From NCBI RefSeq assembly GCF_014673215.1, contig NZ_JACWMS010000001.1, positions 310,001 through 374,000 of the forward strand: a DNA stretch of 64,000 nt, written 5' to 3'. Position numbers and translations under genes: made by a program. This DNA is from Gordonia hankookensis (GTDB lineage: Bacteria; Actinomycetota; Actinomycetes; Mycobacteriales; Mycobacteriaceae). How positions within the stretch are numbered: position 1 is the stretch's first letter; every line of letters begins with the position of its first letter. Shown here piece by piece: positions 9,381-19,382 of this stretch. A model generated the notes under the pieces. The model did no database searches, was not told the DNA's origin, and worked only from the letters and a program-made list of their open reading frames with translations.

Positions 9381-10831
9381 GTTCGGTCCTCGCTCCTGGT
9401 GGTGTCACCCGTTGGGTCGCCGTGTCGTCGGACCTGCTCCCGGACCTGCGAACGCCCACGGCTGGACATCGAGTATTCCGCACCGCGGTCGGATTGCGCC
9501 GGATCGGACGTGGGCATGTCGGTGTCGTCGCGATCACCGTCGGCCGACGACGTGTCGCCGACGTCGGGGTCATCGACCCGGGTGACCAGCAGGGTGGTGA
9601 TGCGTTGGCGGCCCCGCCGGTTCGGACCGCCTTCGGCGACGAGCAGCAGCCCGTTCGACTCGACCCGGGCCCCCGGCAGCGGTACCCGTCCGAGTTCGAG
9701 GCCGAGCAAACCGCCGACGGTCTCGATCTCGTCGTCGTCGATGTCGATGCCGAAGAGTTCGCCGAGATCTTCCACGGGTAGCCGCGCCGACACGCGGTAG
9801 GACCCGCCCTCGAGTTCTTCGATCGGCGCGACCTCGTCGGTGTCGTACTCGTCGGTGATCTCACCGACGATCTCCTCGAGGACGTCCTCGATGGTCACCA
9901 ACCCCGCGATCCCGCCGTACTCGTCGACGAGAAGTGCCATGTGATTGCGTGTGCGCTGCATGTCCGCCAACACCTTGTCCAGCGGTTTGGAATCCGGGAT
10001 GAACTCGGCGTCGCGCATGAAGTCGTGGACGTGCGCAGACGCCGAACGGCCTCCTTCGGCGACGAGGTCCTTGAGATAGACGACGCCGACGATGTCGTCG
10101 GGGTTCTCCCCGATCACCGGGATACGCGAATGCCCCGACCGCACCGCGAGATTCATTGCCTGGGCGGCGGTCTTGTCCTGCTCGATCCAGATCATCTCCG
10201 GTCGCGGCACCATGATCTCGCGAGCGTTGGTGTCGCCGAGATCGAACACCGACTGGATCATCCGACGCTCGTCGGCCGCCACCACACCACTGGCCTCGGC
10301 GAGGTCCACGACCTCGCGCAGTTCCACCTCGGTGGCGAAGGGCCCGTTGCGGAATCCCTTGCCGGGTGTCACCGCGTTGCCCACCATGATGAGCAATCGC
10401 GTGAGCGGTTTGAGCAGCAATCCGATGCCCTGCAACACGATCGCCGACGACAGCGCGATCGTGTACGCATGCTGCCGACCGAGGGTTCGCGGCCCGACGC
10501 CTACGGCGACGAACGACACCACCGCCATCCCGACGATGGCCGCGAACAGACCCCAGCCGACGCCGAGCCAGTCGGTCAACACCAGCGTCATCAGGGCGAC
10601 TGCCGCCGTCTCGGAGGTGACCCGCATCAGGACGGCGAGACCCACATAGGTTGCCCGTCCATGCAGCACCGCGATCAGGCGCACCGCACCGGCGCGCTGC
10701 TCTTTCGCCATGTCCTCGACACGCGCCATGGACACCGTGGTGATGGCCGCGTCGACGGCGGCGAACAGCCCGCCGATCGGGATCAGCACGAGTGCCGCCA
10801 CGACGAACCAGACGTCGTCGGGCACCGTCAC
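9377..10831 (-). CDS. CorC/HlyC-family CNNM-like transporter protein with CBS pair
   Basis: A membrane protein of 484 residues built from a DUF21/CNNM transmembrane domain (about 1-150, four hydrophobic segments), a tandem CBS (Bateman) module (about 205-330, with [10 protein letters not shown] and [10 protein letters not shown]) and a CorC-HlyC C-terminal domain (about 345-425), then a charged disordered tail. Relatives transport or regulate Mg2+/Co2+; direction and substrate here are unknown. The GTG start overlaps ybeY by GTGA. It matches the Rv2366c position in M. tuberculosis. Confidence 0.88.
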   Translation of the reverse strand: MTVPDDVWFVVAALVLIPIGGLFAAVDAAITTVSMARVEDMAKEQRAGAVRLIAVLHGRATYVGLAVLMRVTSETAAVALMTLVLTDWLGVGWGLFAAIVGMAVVSFVAVGVGPRTLGRQHAYTIALSSAIVLQGIGLLLKPLTRLLIMVGNAVTPGKGFRNGPFATEVELREVVDLAEASGVVAADERRMIQSVFDLGDTNAREIMVPRPEMIWIEQDKTAAQAMNLAVRSGHSRIPVIGENPDDIVGVVYLKDLVAEGGRSASAHVHDFMRDAEFIPDSKPLDKVLADMQRTRNHMALLVDEYGGIAGLVTIEDVLEEIVGEITDEYDTDEVAPIEELEGGSYRVSARLPVEDLGELFGIDIDDDEIETVGGLLGLELGRVPLPGARVESNGLLLVAEGGPNRRGRQRITTLLVTRVDDPDVGDTSSADGDRDDTDMPTSDPAQSDRGAEYSMSSRGRSQVREQVRRHGDPTGDTTRSEDRT

Positions 10832-11394
10832 TCGTCCTCGACGGGAGCGTTCTCGGGCCGGGCGGTCTCGGCGAAGCCGATGTTGGTCAGCAACTGGGTG
10901 TCGCGATCGGACTGTCGCTGTTGCTGTGCCCGGCGATGCCGCGCCGCGTAGAACTCCTCGAGGATTCGGTTCTGCAGGCCGAACATCTCTTTTTCCTCGT
11001 CGGGCTCGGCGTGGTCATAGCCCAGCAGATGAAGCACCCCGTGGATCGTCAGCATCGACAGTTCGTGCTCGAACGAGCGCCGCGCCGACTTCGCCTGCTG
11101 GGCGGCGAACGCCGGGCACAACACGATGTCACCCAGGATCGCCGGCCCCGGTTCCGCGGCGTCGGGCCGTCCACCCGGGACCAGCTCGTCCATCGGAAAG
11201 CTCATCACGTCTGTCGGGCCGGGCAGATCCATCCACTGCATGTGCATGTCGGCCATCGTGTCCTCGTCGACACAGACCACCGAGAGTTCCGCGGCCGGAT
11301 GGACGTCCATCGCGGTGATGGCGAAGCGTGCCGATTCGATGATCAGGTCCCCGGGGACCTCGACACCGGATTCGTTGGCCAGTTCGATACTCAT
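10828..11394 (-). CDS. ybeY: Endoribonuclease YbeY
   Basis: A single-strand RNase needed for 16S rRNA 3' maturation and ribosome quality control. The 188-residue protein has the zinc motif [11 protein letters not shown] with His118, His122 and His128, and the upstream PTDVMSFPM block (60-68). The C-terminal 45 residues are a Gln/Arg/Glu-rich tail. The ATG overlaps the phoH stop by ATGA, and era lies two genes downstream, so phoH-ybeY-corC-era form one operon. Confidence 0.95.
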   Translation of the reverse strand: MSIELANESGVEVPGDLIIESARFAITAMDVHPAAELSVVCVDEDTMADMHMQWMDLPGPTDVMSFPMDELVPGGRPDAAEPGPAILGDIVLCPAFAAQQAKSARRSFEHELSMLTIHGVLHLLGYDHAEPDEEKEMFGLQNRILEEFYAARHRRAQQQRQSDRDTQLLTNIGFAETARPENAPVEDE

Positions 11395-13439
11395 GAGCGA
11401 CGTCCGTGCGCGGCGGCCCGACGAGACGCCCGGTTGCCCGGCAGATTGTCGGCGTCGCGTAATCGGCCGCCGACGCGCGAGTTCTCCTCGGCCCGTCCGT
11501 ATGCGTCCACGATGTCGGCCACCAACCGGTGCCGGACCACGTCCGCGCTGGTGAGGTGCGAGAAGTGGATGTCGTCGATGCCGTCGAGAATCCTTGTGGC
11601 CGCAGTGAGTCCGCTCTGCGCCCCACCGGGGAGATCGACCTGTGTGGTGTCGCCGGTGACGACGACCTTGGACCCGAAACCCAGTCGGGTGAGGAACATC
11701 TTCATCTGTTCGCCCGTGGTGTTCTGGGCCTCGTCGAGGATGATGAAGGCGTCGTTGAGGGTGTTGTGGGTCAGCAGGAAGTCCTCGGTGACATACAACG
11801 AATCCTCGGCGGCGACGCTGATGCAGACCGCCTCCTCGCTGCCAACCGATTCGATGCTCTCGATGTGGCGACGGGGCTCCTCGGAGCCGTCCGCGCGGTA
11901 CCGCTCGGCCTTGCTGCGGAGCCGGAAGGGTGCAACATCGTGCGGAAGTCGGATATCGAGCACATGGGCGTCGTGCCGCACCTCGGGCCCACGCGCACTG
12001 CCCGGAGTGCCATCTTCGGCAGCGCGCGTGCGTGTGTAGGCGATACCGCCGAGCGATTGAACGAGGAACGTCACGTCATCGCGCAGCTGGTCGGACACGG
12101 TCGTGTACCGGACGCCGCAGGTACGCCCGGCGTGTCCGACGGGAGCGCCGTCGGCGTCGAGCAGACCCTGCAGGACCGCGAGTCGCACCTCTGCGGAGTT
12201 GAGCTGGTACTGCTTCGGCACGCACTCCGTCGGCGACGTGCGAATGCCGGGCACCGCCGCATCGACCACCGCGTCGACCGGTTCCGGGTTCTCGGTCGTG
12301 GAGGACGGTGCCGTCTGGCCGGCCCCGCACTGCTCGCCCAGCATCAATCCGAGCGTGTAGGGGTCCAACGGCACCGGCTGGGCGTCGAAGGCCACCGGCG
12401 CGGTCACCAGCGGAAGCTCGTAGCGGTGGTGATGCGCCGCACGCAGATTCCCGATCATCTCTTTCGCCGCAAGGACCCGTGGACCCTTGCCCCGCCGCCG
12501 ATCGCCGCGCGTGTAGACCGACCAGAGGTGGTCGGTCGAGCACAGTGTGGACGCACCGTCCTGGGTGGTCACCCGAACGATGTCCTTGAAGCCCTGGGGA
12601 TACACACCGCGCACTTCGGTCGGTGTGCCATCCGAACCGATGACGGCGTCACCCACCTGCAGTTCGCCGATGGGGCGGAAACCTTGCGGCGTCAACACTC
12701 GGGTCGACAAGGGCTGTGCCCGCCCGCGCATGTACGCCAGCGGCGCGACCTCGATGACCCCGGCCGCCATCAGCTTCGGGATCGACTCCGGATCCATCAT
12801 GTCGTGCAGTGCGTCGTAGAGCGGCCGCAGATACGGGTCGATCTTCTCGCTGAGCGTGCCCGGCAGGAAGCCGAGACGCTCACCGGCCTCGACGGCAGGC
12901 CGGGTCAGGATGATCCGGTTCACGGACTTGGACTGCAGGGCCTGCACGGCCTTGGCCATCGCCAGGTAGGTCTTGCCGGTACCGGCCGGGCCCAGTCCGA
13001 AGACGACGGTGTTGTTGTCGATCGCGTCGACGTACTTCTTCTGGTTCAGGGTCTTCGGCCGGATCGTCTTGCCGCGTCGGGACAGGATGTCGAGCGACAG
13101 CACGTCGGCGGGCGATTCGGCCGATCCCTCGGAGAGCATGGAGACGCTGTGCCGTACGAGGTCGGGTGTCAGGGGTGTGCCGCGACCGACCAGATCGACG
13201 AGTTCGGCGATCACCCGCTCCGATGCCGCGACGTCGGCGGGCACACCGGTCAAGGTGACCTGGTTGCCGCGCACGTGGATATCGGCCGGCAGCAATTGTT
13301 CGAGGGTGCGCAGATTGACGTCACTGGTCCCGAGCAGCCCGAACACCACCTCGGGAGAGATTTCCACGTTGGAGGTGACAGATCGACCCGCAAGAGTCCG
13401 GCTGGTCGGCGCGCTCAGGTCGGGGTTGTCGTCACTCAC
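11391..13439 (-). CDS. phoH: PhoH-like ATPase interrupted by an intein
   Basis: A cytosolic P-loop ATPase of the PhoH/YbeZ family, linked to RNA metabolism with YbeY. The precursor is 682 residues; after removal of the intein (241-559) the mature protein would be 363, the normal size. An N-terminal KH-like region (about 20-90) precedes Walker A GPAGTGKT (150-157) and Walker B IILDEAQ (just after the intein, near 566-572). The intein sits in the conserved MRGR/TLNDAF junction directly before Walker B, so unspliced protein should be inactive. GTG at 13439 gives MSDDNPDL, with AGGAG 11 nt upstream; a GTG at 13451 overlaps that AGGAG and is unlikely. Confidence 0.93.
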   Translation of the reverse strand: MSDDNPDLSAPTSRTLAGRSVTSNVEISPEVVFGLLGTSDVNLRTLEQLLPADIHVRGNQVTLTGVPADVAASERVIAELVDLVGRGTPLTPDLVRHSVSMLSEGSAESPADVLSLDILSRRGKTIRPKTLNQKKYVDAIDNNTVVFGLGPAGTGKTYLAMAKAVQALQSKSVNRIILTRPAVEAGERLGFLPGTLSEKIDPYLRPLYDALHDMMDPESIPKLMAAGVIEVAPLAYMRGRAQPLSTRVLTPQGFRPIGELQVGDAVIGSDGTPTEVRGVYPQGFKDIVRVTTQDGASTLCSTDHLWSVYTRGDRRRGKGPRVLAAKEMIGNLRAAHHHRYELPLVTAPVAFDAQPVPLDPYTLGLMLGEQCGAGQTAPSSTTENPEPVDAVVDAAVPGIRTSPTECVPKQYQLNSAEVRLAVLQGLLDADGAPVGHAGRTCGVRYTTVSDQLRDDVTFLVQSLGGIAYTRTRAAEDGTPGSARGPEVRHDAHVLDIRLPHDVAPFRLRSKAERYRADGSEEPRRHIESIESVGSEEAVCISVAAEDSLYVTEDFLLTHNTLNDAFIILDEAQNTTGEQMKMFLTRLGFGSKVVVTGDTTQVDLPGGAQSGLTAATRILDGIDDIHFSHLTSADVVRHRLVADIVDAYGRAEENSRVGGRLRDADNLPGNRASRRAAAHGRRS
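11763..12719 (-). other. Class 3-type intein within PhoH, with degenerate LAGLIDADG domain
   Basis: A 319-residue insertion, precursor residues 241-559. Block A begins with Ala ([13 protein letters not shown]) instead of Cys or Ser. Block B has STDHLW, with Thr302, His304 and Trp306. Block F carries Cys539 (AVCISV) and block G ends LLTHN with Thr557 and Asn559, followed by Thr as the +1 extein residue. Trp in B, Cys in F and Thr in G are the WCT signature of class 3 inteins, which use the block F Cys as first nucleophile. Two LAGLIDADG-like motifs are present: LGLMLGEQC, in which the catalytic Asp is Glu369, and LQGLLDADG with Asp430. The endonuclease may be weakened. Confidence 0.92.
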
Positions 13440-13495
13440 GTATGCAATCACTCCTAGGGGGTCGTCGCGGCGCGTCGATACGCCGGGATGTAGCC

Positions 13496-13501
13496 AGTCT
13501 A
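13496..13501 (-). promoter_or_regulatory. Candidate -10 hexamer of the phoH operon
   Basis: Read on the minus strand this is TAGACT, a good match to the actinobacterial TAnnnT consensus. It lies 56 bp upstream of the GTG at 13439. No clear -35 is visible at the expected distance, so the call is tentative. Confidence 0.3.
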
Positions 13502-13532
13502 ACGCGATTGAACCGTGCGCCAGCAGGCAATA

Positions 13533-13563
13533 TTCCGGAGGCCGCGCAGGACACCTGCCGGAA
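13533..13563 (-). terminator. Hairpin just downstream of the DUF3089 gene
   Basis: TTCCGGAGG (13533-13541) pairs with CCTGCCGGAA (13554-13563) with one bulged G. It starts 3 bp after the end of the upstream gene and lies before the phoH promoter region. The downstream sequence is only mildly T-rich, so intrinsic termination is uncertain. Confidence 0.35.
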
Positions 13564-13565
13564 CC

Positions 13566-14735
13566 TCAATGAGAGTGTGCTCGCCAGTCCGCGGCCTGCC
13601 GGGCGGCGATCCCGACCAGCCTGTCGAGCCCGAAGGTGAAGTCGAGGTCGTGGGTGTCCAGCAACGGCACCTGGTTGATCGGCTGTGGCCGGATCATCCG
13701 TATGTGGTACTCGCGGATGCCGTACACCTCGTCGCAGCTGCCCACCCCGCGACCGCGGCCCGTCGTCCAGGTCGAAGACGACGTCGGCCAGGGATCCGGG
13801 AACCGGGTGTAGGTCAACACACCCGCGAGGAGCCAAGGCGGGAACGGCTCACTCGGCACCGTGATGCCGACCGGCGCACGACTGCCGCTCACCACCGCCG
13901 GGTCGGTGCAGGCGACCTGGTATTGCGGCCCGTTCGGCAAACCCGATGCCCGCGACGTCACGTCGACCGCACTGTTGCCGAACGCCGACACGGGTGGATA
14001 GACGACGTTCGACGAGTACGCCATCACGCACCGGTACTCACCCTGGCGGGTACACACGGGAATGTTGCGGAAATCCCCGCCCACGGCACTCCCCTTGGCG
14101 GTGGTCACGTTGGCGCCCATCAGAAAAGCGCCGGCGAATCGATGGAGCAGCGCCGGCCGGCCGTCGACTTCTTCGCGGATCAGTTTGCGGAGGTGGTAGG
14201 CGCCCTGGGAATCGGCGATGAAGATCACGCCCCGGTTGCCCGCGTGGGCGAGATACTCCCGCCAGGCATTGCGGACATCGCGATAGGCGATGGCCAAGGG
14301 TTCGGTCAGGCCGAGATTGGTGGGCACGGCGGCGGGCAGGGACACCTGTCGGTAGACAGGGGCGAACATGCGGCACGTCCGGTTGAATCGTGCCCCATGC
14401 AGTGAGGCGGCCGCCCGGATCTCCGGCGACGCAACCAGATCCGCGTTGAGCGAGAGCGCGTTTGTCGCGGTCCCGTACACGAAGAAGCAATCCACCGGCT
14501 TGGCGGATTCCGCGACCGGTGGCGGCGCGGTGACCCGACCGGTCAGCAGGTCGGTGGTGTCCTGAGGGAGGTCGCAGGGGTCCGACGCCATGGTCGGACT
14601 GCACAGCCACTTGGTGGGCGGGGCCGGTGCGGCGACGGCGGTGGATTGCGCACCGACCAACAGCGAGAACGACGCGACCGCGACACCGACCGCGACGAGG
14701 AGCCGACCGACCGACCCGGATCTGAGGGATTGCAC
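13566..14735 (-). CDS. Secreted DUF3089 alpha/beta-hydrolase-like protein
   Basis: A 389-residue exported protein. A signal peptide covers residues 1-36 (hydrophobic core 11-32, ending in AVAA). The mature part matches the DUF3089 family, with a nucleophile-elbow-like DSQGAY containing Ser176 in place of the classic GxSxG. Six or more Cys residues (for example Cys45, Cys54, Cys83, Cys121) suggest disulfides outside the cell. Lipase/esterase activity is plausible but unproven. GTG at 14735 has GGGAGG 5 nt upstream, a strong site. It stands alone between phoH and the alpha/beta-hydrolase gene. Confidence 0.82.
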   Translation of the reverse strand: MQSLRSGSVGRLLVAVGVAVASFSLLVGAQSTAVAAPAPPTKWLCSPTMASDPCDLPQDTTDLLTGRVTAPPPVAESAKPVDCFFVYGTATNALSLNADLVASPEIRAAASLHGARFNRTCRMFAPVYRQVSLPAAVPTNLGLTEPLAIAYRDVRNAWREYLAHAGNRGVIFIADSQGAYHLRKLIREEVDGRPALLHRFAGAFLMGANVTTAKGSAVGGDFRNIPVCTRQGEYRCVMAYSSNVVYPPVSAFGNSAVDVTSRASGLPNGPQYQVACTDPAVVSGSRAPVGITVPSEPFPPWLLAGVLTYTRFPDPWPTSSSTWTTGRGRGVGSCDEVYGIREYHIRMIRPQPINQVPLLDTHDLDFTFGLDRLVGIAARQAADWRAHSH

Positions 14736-14872
14736 CGCGACCTCCCACGGCCGAACCGGTTACTGACCTCGTACGCAAGGCCGTCGCTCACCACCGTCGC
14801 GCCACAGCAGAGACTGTCCGCGGTCTTGTCAAGATACGCCGTCGGCGACCACCACGAACGTGAACGACGTAA

Positions 14873-15652
14873 TCAGATGCCCAGCAGCCGCACGGTGTGC
14901 CGGGTGGACGCGCTTCGCGGATCGACGAATGCGTCGTGCCCCTCCCCCGGGACAACGACAAGTTCGGCCGATTGGCCCCTGGCGGTCACGGCGTCGACGT
15001 ATCGGCGGCTCGACTCGACCGGGATCGCCGTGTCGTCCTCCGCGTGGAGAGCGACGACATGCGCGGGGAACGGCTCCTGCGAGATCGGTGACGCCTCGCG
15101 GTATCGGTGCGGGATCTCGGCATACGGACGGCCCATCAGACCCCGGATCGACGGTCGATCGGCACCCGACACCAGGTCGAGCGCCGCCGATTGCGCGATC
15201 ACCGTGCTGATCTGGCACGACTCGGTGCGCGCCCGCAGCTGTGCGGCCGACCACACGGCCAGCTGTCCGCCGGCGGAATGACCGACCACGGCCACCGAGC
15301 CCCAGTCGACCTGTGCCGACATCTCCGCCGGCAAGGCCGCGCGCACGGGACCGTCGAGTGCCTGCAGCGCGGCGACCACGTCGCGACCACTGTTCGGCCA
15401 GCCGCCGCCGTTCTCGCCGACACGCCGATACTCGACGTTCCACACGACCGCACCCCGCTCGGCGAACCGGCGGGCGATGGCGGTCTCGATCGTCAAGCCG
15501 AACTCGGTGGTCCAGTACCCCCCGTGGACCAACACCACCGCGCGCACTCGATCAGTCGGCCCCAGTCCACTCACCGGGTGATAGACGTGACCGAATTGCG
15601 ATGGCGCACTTCCATATTCGACCTTGACGCGGTGCGCCCCACACTTCTTCAC
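14873..15652 (-). CDS. Alpha/beta hydrolase (kynurenine formamidase/esterase-like)
   Basis: A cytosolic hydrolase of 259 residues with the oxyanion-hole HGGYW (43-47), the nucleophile elbow GHSAGG (Ser126), an acid in HAEDDTAIP and a late GEGHDAF supplying His. The HGGYW pattern is that of BDS/kynurenine-formamidase-like esterases, but the substrate is unknown. It starts at GTG 15652, 13 bp after the rsmE stop, with only a weak GAGG, so it is probably the distal gene of the hrcA-dnaJ2-rsmE run. Confidence 0.82.
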   Translation of the reverse strand: MKKCGAHRVKVEYGSAPSQFGHVYHPVSGLGPTDRVRAVVLVHGGYWTTEFGLTIETAIARRFAERGAVVWNVEYRRVGENGGGWPNSGRDVVAALQALDGPVRAALPAEMSAQVDWGSVAVVGHSAGGQLAVWSAAQLRARTESCQISTVIAQSAALDLVSGADRPSIRGLMGRPYAEIPHRYREASPISQEPFPAHVVALHAEDDTAIPVESSRRYVDAVTARGQSAELVVVPGEGHDAFVDPRSASTRHTVRLLGI

Positions 15653-15665
15653 CGGCGCACCTGCC

Positions 15666-16418
15666 TCACCGGAGTGCCCACCGATCGGTCAGCACACCGA
15701 TTGCACCGAGGGCCACCGCGGCCGCGCTCGATGTTCTCAACACCTCCGGTCCGAGGATCACCGACGACGCGCCGAGTGCCGAGAGGTCGGCGATCTCGGT
15801 GTCGTCGAGGCCGCCCTCCGGGCCGATCACGAGGACCAGCTCCGTCGCATCCGCCAGTGGTAGCTCACGCAGAGACGTCACACCGTGTTCGTGCAGGACC
15901 GCGACCAGGCCACCGGCAGCGACGACGTCGGCGCATCGCGCCCGGATGTCGGTGGTGGACGCCAACGGGGCGATGTCGGGAATCCAGGCCCGTCGGCTCT
16001 GTTTGGCGGCCGCCGACGCGGCGGCCGTCCACTTCGCGTGGCCCTTCTCCGACTTCCCCGTCCATCGGGCCACGCACCGGGCGGCCTGCCACGGAACGAT
16101 CCGGTCGGCGCCCGCCTCGGTCGCGAGATCGACGGCGAGTTCCGATCGCTCGGACTTGGGCAACGCCTGCACCACCGTGACACGGGGGCGGGGCGGCTCG
16201 GCATATCCGTAGGTGTGCGCCCGTGCGACCAGGGTGTCCTTGGAGGTGATCGCACTCACCTCGCACAGCGCTGTGGAGCCGCGACCGTCCCCGAGGGTGA
16301 TCTCCTCACCGACCGCCAGGCGCGCCACGGTCACCGCATGTCGCCCCTCCGGACCGGAGAGGGTCACGTCGGAGCCGACGCGCGGTACCTCGTCGACCCA
16401 GAACAGCGGCGGACTCAC
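15666..16418 (-). CDS. rsmE: 16S rRNA m3U1498 methyltransferase
   Basis: A SPOUT-class methyltransferase that N3-methylates U1498 in the 16S rRNA decoding region. It has 250 residues with an N-terminal PUA-like domain (about 1-75) and the SAM-binding trefoil-knot motifs VLVIGPEGGL and LGPEVLRTSSA near the C-terminus. GTG at 16418 has GGAG 7 nt upstream and lies 19 bp after the dnaJ stop. The dnaJ2-rsmE order is typical of actinobacteria. Confidence 0.94.
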   Translation of the reverse strand: MSPPLFWVDEVPRVGSDVTLSGPEGRHAVTVARLAVGEEITLGDGRGSTALCEVSAITSKDTLVARAHTYGYAEPPRPRVTVVQALPKSERSELAVDLATEAGADRIVPWQAARCVARWTGKSEKGHAKWTAAASAAAKQSRRAWIPDIAPLASTTDIRARCADVVAAGGLVAVLHEHGVTSLRELPLADATELVLVIGPEGGLDDTEIADLSALGASSVILGPEVLRTSSAAAVALGAIGVLTDRWALR

Positions 16419-16437
16419 GCACGGACTCCGGTGGTCG

Positions 16438-17604
16438 TCAACGCCCGGCGAAGGCGTTGCGCAGTCGGGAGAACAGTCCGCCGGCTGCTGCACCGGTCGC
16501 CGTCGTGACGACCTCGACGCGATCGTCGGATGCGTCGCGGAAGGTGGTCAGGGCCTCGGTCTGCGCGGCGTCGAGTTTCGTCGGCACCACCACGTCGAGA
16601 TGGGCGTGGAGGGTGCCGCGTACCCCGGTGTTCAGGTGCGGCATGCCCTGGCCCTTCACCTTGACGACCTGCCCGGGCTGGGTGCCCGCCGCGATGGTGA
16701 TGCGAGCGGTGCCGTCGAGGATGGTGTCGATGTCGATGGAGCCGCCCAGGGCCGCGTCGACGATCGGCACCCGGATGGTGCAGTGCAGGTCGTCCTTGTC
16801 GCGGATGAACACGTCGTTCGGACGCTCGCCGACCTCGACGTACAGGTCGCCTGCAGGTCCGCCGCCTGCGCCGATCTCGCCTTGGCCCGACAGCCGGACC
16901 CGCATCCCGCTCTCGATCCCGGCGGGGATCTTGACCGTCATGCTCCGGCGGGAACGGACCCGTCCGTCGCCACCACACTTGCGGCAGGGGTCCGGGATCA
17001 CCTCACCGACGCCATGGCAGGTCGGGCATTCGCGAACGGTCATCACCTGACCGAGGAACGACCGCTGGACCGCCTGGATCTCGCCGGCACCGTTGCACGT
17101 GTCGCAGCTGATCGGCTTCGAATCGCCGTGCGTCCCGGAGCCCTTGCACAGGTCACAGAGGATCGCGGTGTCGACGGTGATCTCCTTGTTGACCCCGGCC
17201 GCGCACTCCTCGAGGTCGAGTTCCACGGCCACCAGGGCGGGCTCACCCGGCTGCACCCGGCTCCGCGGGCCTCGGCCGGAACCGAATCCGCCGCCGCCGC
17301 CGAAACCGCCACTGGATCCGAAGAACGCCTCGAAGACATCGCCGAGGCCGCCGCTGCCACCGAATCCCCCGCCGAAGCCGCCGGCACCCGGACCGGCCAG
17401 CGGGTCACCGCCTGCGTCCACGATGCGGCGCTTCTCGGGATCGGTCAGCACCTCGTAGGCGGTGCTGACCTCTTTGAAACGCTCTTCTTCACCCGGATTC
17501 ACATCGGGGTGCAGTTCCCGCGCCTTCTTCCGATATGCGCGCTTGATCTCCTGGTCGGTGGCGCCTTTGGCGACACCCAGGATTCCGTAGTAGTCACGTG
17601 CCAC
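16438..17604 (-). CDS. dnaJ2: Chaperone DnaJ (DnaJ2-type)
   Basis: A J-domain co-chaperone of DnaK. Of its 388 residues, 1-65 form the J domain with HPD in [11 protein letters not shown]; a Gly/Phe-rich region (about 75-115) follows. Next come four zinc repeats ([32 protein letters not shown]; about 145-215) and the substrate-binding C-terminal domains. It is the copy linked to hrcA rather than the one in the dnaK operon. MARDYYG is the standard beginning; the start codon is GTG. Confidence 0.97.
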   Translation of the reverse strand: MARDYYGILGVAKGATDQEIKRAYRKKARELHPDVNPGEEERFKEVSTAYEVLTDPEKRRIVDAGGDPLAGPGAGGFGGGFGGSGGLGDVFEAFFGSSGGFGGGGGFGSGRGPRSRVQPGEPALVAVELDLEECAAGVNKEITVDTAILCDLCKGSGTHGDSKPISCDTCNGAGEIQAVQRSFLGQVMTVRECPTCHGVGEVIPDPCRKCGGDGRVRSRRSMTVKIPAGIESGMRVRLSGQGEIGAGGGPAGDLYVEVGERPNDVFIRDKDDLHCTIRVPIVDAALGGSIDIDTILDGTARITIAAGTQPGQVVKVKGQGMPHLNTGVRGTLHAHLDVVVPTKLDAAQTEALTTFRDASDDRVEVVTTATGAAAGGLFSRLRNAFAGR

Positions 17605-17718
17605 GGTCGTCTCGGTCCTCTATCTCACACTTGGTCTGCTTGGTGGGCGGCGTCTGTGGTCGTGGCCGGCTGTCGGCATCTCTGTCGGACCGGGGCCGCA
17701 TGGTGGCGGCCACACAGG

Positions 17719-18753
17719 TCATCGATCGGCCAAGACCTCGCCGACGTATTTGGCAACGGCCGCGACCGACGCGATTGTTCCCGGATAGTCCATGCGTGTG
17801 GGGCCTACCACTCCGACGCCGCCGAACACCGTGCCCGATGCACCGTACCCTGTCGAGACAACCGAGGTACCACGCAGGTTCTCGGTCTGGGTCTCCTCTC
17901 CGATCTGGACTGTGACCCCGCCCATCCGTTGGGTGGTGGCGAGCAGTTTCAGCACCACGACCTGCTCTTCGAGCGCGTCGAGCACCGAGTCCATACCGCC
18001 GACGACCGGTGTGAAATCCGCCGCGGCCCGGGCCAGATTCGACGTGCCACCCAGCACCAGGCGGTCGTCACCACGTTCCACCAGCGTCTCGACGAGCACC
18101 GTGGCCACGCTGACCACCACGTCGCGGATGTCGTCGGGCGCCTCGTTGGCCACCTCGGCAACCGCGGCCGATGCCGCCTCGAGCCGCTTTCCGTACAAGG
18201 CCGCGGAGAACATGTCACGCAACCGCACGAAGTCGTCGTCGACGAGGTCGTCGCTGAGCGCCACCATCCGCTGCTCGACACGACCGGTGTCGGTGATCAC
18301 GACCAGCAACAGCCGCGACGGCGACAGCGACACCACCTCGAGGTGTCGCACCGTCGCCGTCGACAGCACCGGGTACTGGATCACCGCGACCTGTCGCGTC
18401 AGCTGGGCGAGCAGTTTGACCGAGCGTCGCAGCACGTCGTCGAGATCCACGCCGGAATCCAGGACCGACAGGATGGCGCGACGTTCGGCCGCTGACAGCG
18501 GTTTGACCTCGCTGATCCGGTCCACGAACATCCGGTAGCCCTTGTCGGTCGGCACGCGGCCGGAACTCGTATGGGGCTGGGCGATGTACCCCTCGGCCTC
18601 GAGGACCGCCATGTCGTTACGCACCGTGGCGCTCGACACCCCGAGCTGATGGCGATCGACGATCGCCTTGGAACCGATCGGCTCCTGCGATTCGACGAAA
18701 TCCGTCACGATCGCGCGCAGGATCTCGAATCGACGATCATCGGTACTCGACAC
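17719..18753 (-). CDS. hrcA: Heat-inducible transcription repressor HrcA
   Basis: A repressor of class I heat-shock genes that binds CIRCE elements. It has 344 residues: an N-terminal winged helix (about 1-75, with [18 protein letters not shown]), an inserted dimerisation domain and a GAF-like domain. The GTG start has GGGAGGAG 6 nt upstream. A TACTGT -10-like hexamer lies in the spacer before it on the minus strand. No CIRCE inverted repeat was seen upstream of hrcA or dnaJ2 here, so targets are elsewhere (groEL loci). Confidence 0.96.
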   Translation of the reverse strand: MSSTDDRRFEILRAIVTDFVESQEPIGSKAIVDRHQLGVSSATVRNDMAVLEAEGYIAQPHTSSGRVPTDKGYRMFVDRISEVKPLSAAERRAILSVLDSGVDLDDVLRRSVKLLAQLTRQVAVIQYPVLSTATVRHLEVVSLSPSRLLLVVITDTGRVEQRMVALSDDLVDDDFVRLRDMFSAALYGKRLEAASAAVAEVANEAPDDIRDVVVSVATVLVETLVERGDDRLVLGGTSNLARAAADFTPVVGGMDSVLDALEEQVVVLKLLATTQRMGGVTVQIGEETQTENLRGTSVVSTGYGASGTVFGGVGVVGPTRMDYPGTIASVAAVAKYVGEVLADR

Positions 18754-18901
18754 GCGACACTCCTCCCGGCACAGAACTCTGCCATACAGTAGGTGACGTC
18801 CATCTTACGAACCGTGACGCGAAACTCGCTCGAACAGTTTTCGCGGCGGGCCGCGCACCGATGAGCATCATCGGGCCGGCCGATGCTCAGGAAGTGCCGG
18901 G

Positions 18902-19360
18902 ATGATCTTCAAGGGGGTGCGGGAGGGTAAGCCCTATCCCGACCACGGATTGTCGGCGCGCGGTTGGGCGAAGATCCCGCCCCGACAATTCCGCCTGAAC
19001 GAGCTGACCACGGTCACCACCGTGCTCGCCCTCGACCGGCTCCTCAGTGAGGACTCGACGTTCTACGGCGACCTGTTCTCCCATGTCGTCCGCTGGCACG
19101 GAGAGCTCTATCTGGAAGACGGACTGCACCGGGCCGTTCGGTCTGCGCTGCGGAACCGTCACATCATCCACGCCCGGATGCTCGATCTGGACGCACTCGA
19201 TCTCGACCTCGATCCCGAGGCCCCGCCGGTCGAGGATCAGGTGGACACGGCGGAACTCCCGTCGCCGGGACGGGAGTCGGCCGGCGGCGTGCACCGGCGT
19301 GGCGCCCGCAGTACCGGCTGGACGGTGCCGGTGGCGGGCCGGCAGCCGCCCGAGTGGTGA
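18902..19360 (+). CDS. Conserved hypothetical protein (Rv2375-like), possible ParB-like fold
   Basis: A 152-residue protein divergent from hrcA and corresponding to M. tuberculosis Rv2375. The first 95 residues are the conserved part (MIFKGVREGKPYPDHGLSARGW at the start, quoted in part). The segment YLEDGLHRAVRSALRNR (about 70-86) resembles the DGhHR helix of ParB/sulfiredoxin-like folds. The last 50 residues are acidic then Arg/Gly-rich and probably disordered. Function unknown. ATG at 18902. Confidence 0.75.
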   Translation: MIFKGVREGKPYPDHGLSARGWAKIPPRQFRLNELTTVTTVLALDRLLSEDSTFYGDLFSHVVRWHGELYLEDGLHRAVRSALRNRHIIHARMLDLDALDLDLDPEAPPVEDQVDTAELPSPGRESAGGVHRRGARSTGWTVPVAGRQPPEW

Positions 19361-19382
19361 TGAGTCCGGGCCGCGACCGCGC

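Noticed and set aside
11529..13457. A 642-codon frame antisense to phoH
   Set aside because: Its composition is His/Arg/Gly/Val-rich with no recognisable domain and it mirrors the phoH codon positions; a high-GC shadow.
18754..18901. CIRCE element for HrcA
   Set aside because: No TTAGCACTC-N9-GAGTGCTAA-like repeat is present in the spacer or upstream of dnaJ2.
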